Shown here: positions 5,900 through 11,615 of the stretch, piece by piece | Numbering within the stretch: the first letter of the stretch is position 1 | Layout of the letters: the number at the start of each line of letters is the position of its first letter | DNA from: an uncultured Novosphingobium sp. | GTDB lineage: Bacteria; Pseudomonadota; Alphaproteobacteria; Sphingomonadales; Sphingomonadaceae | Length of the DNA stretch: 11,615 nucleotides | Assembly (NCBI GenBank): GCA_937897535.1 | Contig: CALCQB010000224.1 | Location: forward strand, 1-11,615 | Direction: 5' to 3' | The notes under the pieces: model-generated | Databases searched by the model: none | The model's input: only the letters and a program-made list of their open reading frames with translations | What the model was told of the DNA's origin: nothing | Program-made: the position numbers and the translations under genes

Positions 5900-6991
5900 A
5901 TGTCGGGGGGGCGCCAACTGGAAACAATTGCATTTTCGCGCCGGAACGTGCTCGGCGGGCTCGCGCTGGGCACTGTCGGCTTGGCCGGCCTGACTGCCTG
6001 TGCGGGTGAAGGCCAGGAATTGAGCCTGGCGATCTGGCGCGACTATCTGGGTGAAACCACGCTCGATGATTTTCGCAAGGCCACCGGGATCACGGTCAAG
6101 CTCACCACCTATGCCGACAATGCCGAGCTTTACGCCCGGCTCAACGAGGACCAGCAGCGCTTTGACGTGATCGTCCCCTCGAGCCACTGGGTCGAGCGGA
6201 TGGTCCGCGAGAACCTGCTGGCTTCGCTCAGCCCCCTGCGGCTGCCCAACCTCGCCAACCTCGAAGCACCGTTCGCCGATCTGCCCTACGATCCCGGCAA
6301 TGCCCATTCGGTGCCCTATACCTGGCTGGCCCTGGGGATCGGCTATCGCAAATCGAAGGTGCCGCAAGCACCGCAGGGGTGGAAGGACCTGCTGGAGAGC
6401 CCGCGCTATGCCGGACGGATTGCCCTGCCGGACGATCCCGCGATCCTGTTCCGCCTGGCGGCCAAGGCGCTGGGCTGGTCGGCCAACCAGTTCAACCCGA
6501 ACCGGCTGCTCGCCGCCGAAGCGCTGCTCGCCGCCGCACTGCCGCGGGTCAAGACGCTCCACCGCGATGACGGGCAGGATCTGCTGCTGAAGGGCGAGGC
6601 CGATCTGGTCGCGCTGTGGAACGGCGATCTGGTCCAGGTCGCACTGGAAGATCCCGACATCGGTTTTGTCCTGCCGCGCGAAGGCGCGCTGCTGTCGTGC
6701 GATTGCCTGTGCATTCCGGCGGCGTCAAGGCGGCCCGGCAATGCCCACCTGCTGATCGACTACCTGCTGAGCGCCGAAGGCGGCGCCGGGGTGGCTGGGC
6801 GGATCTGGTTCCCGACACCCAACCTGGCCGCGCGCAAGCTCTTGCCGGCCGACTATAACAGCAACCCGGTGCTCTACCCGCCGGTCCGCCCCACCGGGGC
6901 CAGCGAGTTCGTCAGCGACAATCCCGGGCTGGATGCCCAGTTCGCGACGGCGTTGAAGCGGATCGGGGCTAGTCAGGCTCAGCCGCGATAA
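5900..6991 (+). CDS. PotD-like extracellular solute-binding lipoprotein (Tat signal)
   Basis: A 363-residue periplasmic binding protein of the polyamine (spermidine/putrescine) type. The N-terminus has a twin-arginine signal (SRRNVLGG, arginines 14-15), a hydrophobic stretch and a lipobox LTAC with cysteine 34, so export by Tat and lipid anchoring are likely. The mature part begins LSLAIWRDYLGETTLDDFRKATGI, followed by FDVIVPSSHWVERMV, PYTWLALGIGYRKSKV and LVALWNGDLVQVALE, all in family positions; PotD is of similar size. AGGGG at 5888-5892 lies 7 bases before the ATG. No ABC ATPase or permease gene is in the window on either side, so the partner transporter is elsewhere or absent. Ligand specificity is inferred from family only. 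Its stop overlaps msrA, which is on the other strand. Confidence 0.85.
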   Translation: MSGGRQLETIAFSRRNVLGGLALGTVGLAGLTACAGEGQELSLAIWRDYLGETTLDDFRKATGITVKLTTYADNAELYARLNEDQQRFDVIVPSSHWVERMVRENLLASLSPLRLPNLANLEAPFADLPYDPGNAHSVPYTWLALGIGYRKSKVPQAPQGWKDLLESPRYAGRIALPDDPAILFRLAAKALGWSANQFNPNRLLAAEALLAAALPRVKTLHRDDGQDLLLKGEADLVALWNGDLVQVALEDPDIGFVLPREGALLSCDCLCIPAASRRPGNAHLLIDYLLSAEGGAGVAGRIWFPTPNLAARKLLPADYNSNPVLYPPVRPTGASEFVSDNPGLDAQFATALKRIGASQAQPR

Positions 6992-7581
6992 AGCGCCGGA
7001 TAGACCGCTTTCAGCTTGGCCAGCTTGGGCTTGTCCCAGCGCACGATATAAGGATGCTGGGGGTTCTTCTTCATGAAGTCCTGATGATAGGCCTCGGCCG
7101 GATAGAAATCCCCGGTTTCGATCCGGGTAGCGATCCGGCCCTGGAAGGTGGGCCTTGCATTGAGGCTGACCATGAAGGCTTTGGCGAAAGCCCGCTGGCC
7201 CGCGTCCTGCGGAAAGATCGCGCTGCGATAGCTGGGGCCGACGTCGGGTTCCTGCCGGTTGAGTTGGGTCGGATCGTGGGCGACCACGAAATAGATCGAA
7301 AGAACCTGCGCCAGCGAGATCCGGTCTGGATCGAAGGTTACCCGCACCGCCTCGGCATGGCCGGTGGTCTCGCTCGAAACCTGGCCATAGGTCGCAGTTG
7401 CGGCGCTGCCCCCGGCATAACCGCTGACCACCTCGGTCACGCCCTTCACGTGTTCGAATACGCCCTCCATCCCCCAGAAGCATCCGCCGGCCAGGACGAC
7501 GGTTTCGCTGCGGGCCTGGGCCAGGCCGGGCGCGGCGAGCGCCAGCGCGGCGGTGAAGGTGAACAGCAGACGGGCGGTCAT
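6979..7581 (-). CDS. msrA: Peptide-methionine (S)-S-oxide reductase MsrA, exported, single cysteine
   Basis: A 200-residue MsrA that reduces S-form methionine sulfoxide in proteins. A signal peptide (about 1-23, MTARLLFTFTAALALAAPGL, ending AQA) directs it to the periplasm. The catalytic motif GGCFWG holds cysteine 34; YHQDFMKKNPQHPY and other family blocks follow. Cysteine 34 is the only cysteine in the protein, so the usual C-terminal resolving cysteines are absent and the intermediate must be reduced by an external thiol partner. The ATG at 7581 is preceded by AGGAG 8 bases away; an earlier in-frame ATG at 7623 would overlap selO and add a non-signal tail. It is the last gene of the caiB-msrB-selO-msrA run, 29 bases after selO. 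Its last 13 bases overlap the convergent PotD-like gene. Confidence 0.93.
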   Translation of the reverse strand: MTARLLFTFTAALALAAPGLAQARSETVVLAGGCFWGMEGVFEHVKGVTEVVSGYAGGSAATATYGQVSSETTGHAEAVRVTFDPDRISLAQVLSIYFVVAHDPTQLNRQEPDVGPSYRSAIFPQDAGQRAFAKAFMVSLNARPTFQGRIATRIETGDFYPAEAYHQDFMKKNPQHPYIVRWDKPKLAKLKAVYPALYRG

Positions 7582-7589
7582 GGTGGTGG

Positions 7590-7594
7590 CTCCT
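7590..7594 (-). promoter_or_regulatory. Ribosome binding site of msrA
   Basis: AGGAG on the minus strand lies 8 bases before the ATG at 7581. It decides this start over the in-frame ATG at 7623, which has no comparable site and lies inside selO. Confidence 0.6.
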
Positions 7595-7610
7595 GGTCCG
7601 GCGGGTTCGT

Positions 7611-9062
7611 TCAGGTCCCGCAAAAGGTTACATGTGCGGGCGAGCCTTGCGGCGCGCCGAGTTCATAGCGTTCGCTTCCTGCCTGCAGAGTGAACGGGCG
7701 TGTGACCATCGCCAGCAGCTCCTCGAACGGGGCCAGATCGCCGGTTTCCGCCGACCTGAGCGCGGCATCGACCAGATGGTTGCGCGGGACATAAAGCGGG
7801 TTGATCGCATCCATCCGCGCTGCGCGATCGGTCTGTTCGGGCTCGCGCGCCAAACGCGCCTGCCACGCCTCCCACCAGCTCCGCAGCGCCTCGGGATCGG
7901 TGCACTCCGCGCCGACCGCGCCATATCCATCCTTAAGCGAGACTGCGAGCGCGCGGAACAGCCGGGTGAAATCGGCCCCCTGCCCTTCCAGCGCGGCGAA
8001 CAGCGCCTGGCCCAATGCCAGGTCGCCCTCCTCTGCCGTCGCCAAGCCCAGCTTGGCCCGCAGTCCCGCGATCCAATGGCGCTCGTAGCGCTCGCCCCAT
8101 TGCTCAAGCATCACCCGCGCCGCCTCGTTATCGGCTTCGTCGACCGCGACAATCGCCTCGATCAGCGCCGAGGCGAGGCGATAGAGGTTCCAGCGGCACA
8201 CCACCGGCTGCTGGCCAAAGGCATAGCGGCCGTTCCGGTCGATCGAGCTGAACACTTGCCCCGCCGCATAGCCATCGAGGAACGCGCAGGGACCATAGTC
8301 GATCGTCTCGCCAGAGATCGTGACATTGTCGGTGTTCATCACCCCGTGGACGAAGCCCAGGTTCATCCAGCTGGCGACCAACGCGGCCTGGACCTCGCAA
8401 ACCGCGGCGAGCAGCGCCAAGGGCCGGTTCCGCTCGCCCAGCCGTTCGGGAAAGTGGCGCTGCAGCGCGTAGTCGGCCAATTGCTCGACCGCTTCGCGGC
8501 CCTTGTGCGTGGCGGCCCATTCGAAAGTCCCGACGCGCAAGTGGCTGGCGGCGACCCGGGTCAGCACCGCGCCGGGATGCGGCTCCTCGCGCCACAGCCC
8601 CTCGCCGGTCGCGACCACCGCCAGGCTGCGGGTAGTCCGCACCCCAAGCGCCGCCATCGCTTCGGACATCAGGTATTCGCGCAGCGCAGCGCTCAGCGTG
8701 CTTTTGCCGTCGGCCCCGCGCGAATAGGGGGTCGGGCCGGAGCCTTTGAACTGCAGGTCGAACCGCGCGCCATCGGGCGCGATCACCTCGCCCAGTAACA
8801 GCGCCCGGCCATCGCCCAGCTGCGGGTTGAACTGGCCGAACTGGTGCCCGGCATAGGCCATCGCCAGCGGCTGCGATCCCGGCACGTCCTGCGCGCCGGA
8901 AAACCACTGGGCCAGTTGTGCCTGATCGGCGTCGGGAATGCCAAGTGCATCGGCCAGCGGTGTGTTCCACACCACCATGCGCGGCGCGGGTGGCACAGCG
9001 GCCTGCCAGGGCGCGAAAAACCCTTCGAGTTCGCGGGCGAGGCTGTGGTCGAAGTTGAGCAT
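7611..9062 (-). CDS. selO: SelO/YdiU family protein adenylyltransferase (AMPylase)
   Basis: A 483-residue SelO-family protein (E. coli YdiU is 478). SelO is a kinase-fold enzyme that binds ATP in inverted orientation and attaches AMP to serine, threonine or tyrosine of target proteins; it responds to redox state. Visible blocks are AYAGHQFGQFNPQLGDGRA (69-87), the nucleotide-site lysine 106 in QFKGSGPTPYSRGADG, EYLMSEAM, and the metal-site motif VHGVMNTDNVTISGETIDYG with asparagine 246 and aspartate 255. The C-terminus is FCGT with cysteine 481, the region where animal SelO carries selenocysteine. The start overlaps the msrB stop by one base (TGATG), indicating coupled translation. msrA follows 29 bases downstream. 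Placement between two methionine sulfoxide reductases supports a redox-stress role. No signal peptide. Confidence 0.93.
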   Translation of the reverse strand: MLNFDHSLARELEGFFAPWQAAVPPAPRMVVWNTPLADALGIPDADQAQLAQWFSGAQDVPGSQPLAMAYAGHQFGQFNPQLGDGRALLLGEVIAPDGARFDLQFKGSGPTPYSRGADGKSTLSAALREYLMSEAMAALGVRTTRSLAVVATGEGLWREEPHPGAVLTRVAASHLRVGTFEWAATHKGREAVEQLADYALQRHFPERLGERNRPLALLAAVCEVQAALVASWMNLGFVHGVMNTDNVTISGETIDYGPCAFLDGYAAGQVFSSIDRNGRYAFGQQPVVCRWNLYRLASALIEAIVAVDEADNEAARVMLEQWGERYERHWIAGLRAKLGLATAEEGDLALGQALFAALEGQGADFTRLFRALAVSLKDGYGAVGAECTDPEALRSWWEAWQARLAREPEQTDRAARMDAINPLYVPRNHLVDAALRSAETGDLAPFEELLAMVTRPFTLQAGSERYELGAPQGSPAHVTFCGT

Positions 9063-9505
9063 CAGGCGTCAATCTTCTCCAGCGACAGCGCGTTGATGCA
9101 ATAGCGCAGCCCGGTCGGTTCCGGTCCATCAGGGAAGACATGGCCCAAGTGGGCATCGCAGACGTTGCAGGTCACTTCGACCCGGATCATCCCGTGGCTG
9201 TTGTCGCCGATATAGCCGACCACGCCATCCACCACTGGCGCGCCGAAGCTGGGCCAGCCGGTGCCGCTTTCGAACTTGCTGGCGCTGTCGAACAGCTCGG
9301 TCCCGCAGCAGGCGCAGGCATAGCGGCCGGGCTTGAACAGGCTGCACATCTCGTTCGAAAATGGCCGCTCCGTCCCGGCTAGCCGGGTCACCTGGTACTG
9401 ATCGGGGGTCAGCAGTGCGCGCCATTCCTCGTTGGTCTTTTCGACCCGGCGCGGCGGCGGGTTGGCTGCGCCTGCGGCCAGGGTCATCACGTCACGCCAG
9501 TTCAT
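9062..9505 (-). CDS. msrB: Peptide-methionine (R)-S-oxide reductase MsrB
   Basis: A 147-residue MsrB that reduces R-form methionine sulfoxide. Two CxxC pairs bind structural zinc: cysteines 64 and 67 in YACACCGTELF, and 113 and 116 in VTCNVCDAHLGHVF. The catalytic cysteine is 136 in GLRYCINALSL. The substrate-site block SGTGWPSF is at 80-87. Cysteine 54 (NEMCSLF) or the extra cysteine 66 could be the resolving thiol; which one is a guess. There is no signal peptide, so it is cytoplasmic, unlike the MsrA of the same operon. AAGGAGA lies about 6 bases before the ATG. It begins 22 bases after the CoA-transferase stop and overlaps selO by one base, so it is central to a tight operon. Confidence 0.94.
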   Translation of the reverse strand: MNWRDVMTLAAGAANPPPRRVEKTNEEWRALLTPDQYQVTRLAGTERPFSNEMCSLFKPGRYACACCGTELFDSASKFESGTGWPSFGAPVVDGVVGYIGDNSHGMIRVEVTCNVCDAHLGHVFPDGPEPTGLRYCINALSLEKIDA

Positions 9506-9511
9506 CGGAAT

Positions 9512-9518
9512 TCTCCTT
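9512..9518 (-). promoter_or_regulatory. Strong ribosome binding site of msrB
   Basis: AAGGAGA on the minus strand, 6 bases before the msrB ATG at 9505 and inside the 22-base gap after the CoA-transferase gene. It is one of the two best Shine-Dalgarno sites I found in the window and suggests msrB is efficiently translated from the shared message. Confidence 0.65.
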
Positions 9519-9527
9519 GGGTGCGGG

Positions 9528-10712
9528 TCATATCACGCCGCGTGCGGCCAGCTCCGCCAGTTCGTCAGGTCCCAGCCCCAATCGCTCGCCATAGACTTCG
9601 GCGTTGTGCTCACCGGGAACCAGCGGCGCGCGGCGGCGGATGGTTGAGGGCGTTTCCGACAATTTGGGCATCGGCGCCTGCATCTTCAATGGGCCGTGGG
9701 CGGGGTGGTCGACTTCGGCCAGGGCCTGCCGCGCGGCGAAGTGCGGATCGGCCAGCATTTCCCTGGCCGTGAACACCCGCCCGGCCGGAACCGAATGTTC
9801 GACCATCAGCGCCTCAAGCGCGTCGATGGTCAGCGTGCGGGTCCAGGCGTTGATCAGATCGTCGAGCTCGCGCTGCCGCTCCCCGCGCGCGCCGTGGGTG
9901 GCAAAGCGGGGATCGCTGGCCAGATCGGGCCGGCCCATTGCCGCGCACAGCCGCGCGAACACCGTGTCGCCATTGCCGCCGATCATGTATTCGCCGTCGG
10001 CGCAGGCATAGACGTTGCTGGGCGCGATGCCGGGCAGGATCGAGCCCGAGCGTTGCCGGACCAGCCCCATCAGGTCGTATTCCGGCACCACGCTTTCCAT
10101 CACCTGCAACACCGCCTCATAGAGCGCGGAATCGACCACCTGCCCCTTGCCGCTGGCCTCGCGCGCATGCAGCGCCGCCAAGGCCCCCATGCAGCCGTAG
10201 GTCGCCGCCAGGGTATCGCCGATCGATACGCCCATCCGCGCCGGGGGCCGGTCGGGATCGCCGACGATCGCGCGCCAGCCACCCATCGCCTCGCCGATCC
10301 CGCCATAGCCGGCGCGGCTGGCATAGGGCCCGGTCTGGCCATAGCCCGACATCCGGACCATGATCAGCCGGGGGTTGATCGCGTGCAGATCGTCCGGGCC
10401 CAGCCCCCACTTCTCGACCGTGCCGGGCTTGAAATTCTCGATCATGATGTCGGCCTCGGCCAGCAGGCGGCGCGCAAGGTCCTGCCCCTCCGGCACGCGC
10501 AGATTGGCGGTGACCGAGCGCTTGTTGCGGCCGATCACCTCCCACCAGACCTTGTGCGTGCCGTTGCCCCAGGTCCGCATCGGATCGCCGGCACCGGGCG
10601 GCTCGATCTTGATCACATCGGCGCCCATGTCGCCCAGCAATTGCCCGCAGAACGGCCCGGCGATCAGTTGGCCGAGTTCGACCACCTTGATGCCCGAGAG
10701 CGCCCCGCTCAC
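9528..10712 (-). CDS. CaiB/BaiF family CoA-transferase
   Basis: A 394-residue class III CoA-transferase, the usual family length. It opens with the family block SGIKVVELGQLIAGPFCG and LGDMGADVIKIEPP (27-39), then RNKRSVTANL, IMIENFKPGTVEKWGL and MSGYGQTGPY. The catalytic aspartate is probably residue 166 in VSIGD, before a GKGQVVDSALYEAVL block. These enzymes move CoA between two carboxylic acids through an enzyme-bound anhydride; the acids cannot be told from sequence. The start is GTG at 10712, overlapping the lyase stop (GTGA, 10709-10712). A longer in-frame opening to 11060 was rejected as it only reads the lyase gene out of frame. The pairing with an HMG-CoA-lyase-like gene suggests activation and cleavage of a branched dicarboxylic or hydroxy acid, an inference from known CoA-transferase/lyase pairs. 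Confidence 0.9.
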   Translation of the reverse strand: MSGALSGIKVVELGQLIAGPFCGQLLGDMGADVIKIEPPGAGDPMRTWGNGTHKVWWEVIGRNKRSVTANLRVPEGQDLARRLLAEADIMIENFKPGTVEKWGLGPDDLHAINPRLIMVRMSGYGQTGPYASRAGYGGIGEAMGGWRAIVGDPDRPPARMGVSIGDTLAATYGCMGALAALHAREASGKGQVVDSALYEAVLQVMESVVPEYDLMGLVRQRSGSILPGIAPSNVYACADGEYMIGGNGDTVFARLCAAMGRPDLASDPRFATHGARGERQRELDDLINAWTRTLTIDALEALMVEHSVPAGRVFTAREMLADPHFAARQALAEVDHPAHGPLKMQAPMPKLSETPSTIRRRAPLVPGEHNAEVYGERLGLGPDELAELAARGVI

Positions 10713-11017
10713 GCCGCGCCAGCCTTGGCGAGCATCGACGGCATCTCCTTGCCCATCACCCCGCCGAGCCAGCGCGCGGTTTCGACCAGCTTGGCAAGGT
10801 CGAGCCCGGTCGTGATCCCGGAGCGTTCGAGCATATAGGCCACATCCTCGCTGGCGACATTGCCAGCCGCGCCCGGCGCGAACGGACAGCCGCCCAGCCC
10901 CCCAATCGAGCCGTCGACCACACGCGCCCCGGCCTGGACCGCTGCCCAGACATTGGCGATGCCCGTGCCGCGGGTGTTGTGAAAGTGGACCCGCACCTGG
11001 AGCGGCTGGATCGCGAG
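10709..11017 (-). pseudogene. HMG-CoA-lyase-family protein, C-terminal remnant (5' end lost)
   Basis: About 102 residues of the C-terminal part of an HMG-CoA-lyase-family aldolase are present. The metal-binding block VHFHNTRGTGIANVWAA and the catalytic glycine loop GGLGGCPFAPGAAGNVASED, with the family's active cysteine, are intact. Full-length members have about 300 residues. Reading upstream on the minus strand, family-like sequence continues only to about residue IQPLQV, and then a TGA appears at 11018-11020. The same frame has another stop at 11054-11056, and no minus-strand frame beyond it reads like the missing two-thirds, so this is not a single frameshift. GC content drops at the same place. 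The remnant has no credible start; a GTG at 10996 lacks a ribosome binding site and would give half a barrel. It ends in a 4-base overlap with the CoA-transferase gene, showing the two were once translated together. Confidence 0.8.
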
Positions 11018-11058
11018 TCAACTCAGTGATGGATGGATAGTTGATCCCGGGCATCAAC
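11010..11058. other. Composition and gene breakpoint with short inverted repeats
   Basis: High-GC operon DNA on the left meets lower-GC DNA on the right within this stretch, which is also where the lyase reading frame ends. TCAACT (11018-11023) and AGTTGA (11039-11044) are inverted copies 15 bases apart; GTTGAT (11040-11045) and ATCAAC (11053-11058) are inverted copies 7 bases apart around CCCGGGC. A GATG-GATG-GATA run lies between them at about 11028-11039. These could be ends of a mobile or recombination site, or chance. No known insertion-sequence end is recognised. Confidence 0.45.
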
Positions 11059-11080
11059 ATTCGTTGCGACTCGACGTGTG

Positions 11081-11269
11081 ATGATGGCCGCGGCCATCGC
11101 TGCCACCGCGGTGCTCACTGCGATAGCTCTCTGGTTCTTGGCGGTTTGGGTGGATCCGAATGCCACCAACGTAGGTGTGGTCGAAAGGATTATCGCGGTT
11201 GCGCAAACCTTCTACCTGAGCGCGCTGGTACTGATTATTTACCGATCACAAAAAAGCGTTAGTTCATAA
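11081..11269 (+). CDS. Putative small membrane protein, about 62 aa
   Basis: An open frame begins MMAAAIAATAVLTAIALWFL and has two hydrophobic segments: about 3-22, and a second near AQTFYLSALVLIIY, joined by a short loop (DPNATNVGVVERI). It ends in a polar tail. Possible starts are GTG at 11078, ATG at 11081 and ATG at 11084; none has a clear ribosome binding site. I do not recognise a family. It lies wholly in the lower-GC segment, and its last 11 bases overlap the 3' end of the short-chain dehydrogenase gene on the other strand. The membrane-protein pattern makes it more credible than a random frame, but it could be a chance opening. Confidence 0.4.
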   Translation: MMAAAIAATAVLTAIALWFLAVWVDPNATNVGVVERIIAVAQTFYLSALVLIIYRSQKSVSS

Positions 11270-11615
11270 AACTCGAGCTTGGCAGATCCTTCTCATCATT
11301 GACTATCGCTTCGACGATTCGCTTAGCCACCGATTCCGGCGTAAGCCCGGTACCAAAAGCTGGGGCACTACCAAAAATCGCACGGTTGGCTAATCCGGTT
11401 TCTGTATGACCGGGCCGGCAGTCAATCCAGCGAATTCCTAACTTACGAAACTCACGTGAGGCAGCCTGCGCATAGCCGAGCAGGGCGGTCTTGCTCGCCG
11501 AATATGCGGCTAAACCGGCCATTGGATTTTCCGCGATTACTCCAGAAATTGAAATGATGAACGGTTCATTTCCCCTAGCGGCAGATTCATTAAGTTTGCC
11601 GAGTAGTTTTTGAAA
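11259..11615 (-). CDS. Short-chain dehydrogenase/reductase (SDR), C-terminal part, start beyond the window
   Basis: The last 118 residues of a classical SDR are visible, and the gene continues past the right edge. The catalytic serine lies in ISISGV, the YSASK motif has its tyrosine codon at 11502-11504 and lysine at 11490-11492, and the following RPGHTETGLANRA is the cofactor-side PG motif. Thirteen residues separate serine and tyrosine, as usual. The substrate is unknown because the N-terminal NAD(P) site and most of the pocket are out of view or unspecific. The sequence uses more A/T-ending codons than the genes to the left (AAT, ATT, AAA, GAA), in line with the lower GC of this segment. 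The gene ends in TAA at 11259-11261. Confidence 0.85.
   Translation of the reverse strand, partial: FQKLLGKLNESAARGNEPFIISISGVIAENPMAGLAAYSASKTALLGYAQAASREFRKLGIRWIDCRPGHTETGLANRAIFGSAPAFGTGLTPESVAKRIVEAIVNDEKDLPSSSFMN

Noticed and set aside
7632..8798. Long plus-strand open frame opposite selO (388 codons)
   Set aside because: Antisense shadow of a well-conserved enzyme; composition is arginine-rich and no motif is visible.
9696..10838. Long plus-strand open frame opposite the CoA-transferase (380 codons)
   Set aside because: Shadow frame of high-GC coding DNA; the minus-strand protein has full family blocks.
10713..11060. N-terminal extension of the CoA-transferase to 11060
   Set aside because: This stretch is the HMG-CoA-lyase coding sequence read in the wrong frame; the GTG at 10712 yields the standard family N-terminus.
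11018..11100. Simple frameshift in the HMG-CoA-lyase gene
   Set aside because: No minus-strand frame beyond 11018 continues the lyase sequence, and composition changes too, so loss or replacement fits better than an indel.

Overview
The window is high-GC DNA (about 65-75% in the parts I counted by hand) from an alphaproteobacterium, most likely a sphingomonad (Sphingomonadaceae/Erythrobacteraceae). The protein families, the exported MsrA, the SelO gene and the fatty-acyl-AMP ligase type all fit that assignment. It is inferred from gene content and codon style; there is no rRNA or other marker gene. Both ends cut through genes. I see no tRNA, rRNA, CRISPR array or recognisable insertion sequence.

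Left part, plus strand: the 3' two-thirds of a fatty-acyl-AMP ligase (1-1155), a short unknown protein (1277-1531), and a 245-base gap holding three inverted repeats, one with a stem of almost 30 bp. A tightly packed three-gene operon follows (1777-4023): TelA family, XpaC family and a polyhydroxyalkanoate-system protein. It meets a minus-strand DUF2721 membrane protein end to end, with 8 bases between the stops.

Middle: a Blc-type lipocalin lipoprotein (+) and a TonB-like energy transducer (-) converge with their stop codons back to back. The TonB-like gene is divergent from a Tat-exported, PotD-like solute-binding lipoprotein (+). That gene overlaps the 3' end of msrA (-) by 13 bases.

Right part, minus strand, read from right to left: a 5'-truncated HMG-CoA-lyase-family gene, a CaiB/BaiF CoA-transferase (4-base GTGA overlap), msrB (22-base gap), selO (1-base TGATG overlap) and msrA (29-base gap). 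This looks like one transcript. It ends in a redox-repair set: methionine-R-sulfoxide reductase, the SelO protein AMPylase and an exported methionine-S-sulfoxide reductase.

At about 11,010-11,020 the HMG-CoA lyase frame stops abruptly and base composition falls (42-53% GC in the parts counted). The last 600 bases hold a small putative membrane protein (+) and the C-terminal half of a short-chain dehydrogenase (-). This step is either a real recombination or insertion boundary or an assembly join, and it is the most notable feature of the window. The rest is ordinary chromosomal sequence with a few unusual arrangements.
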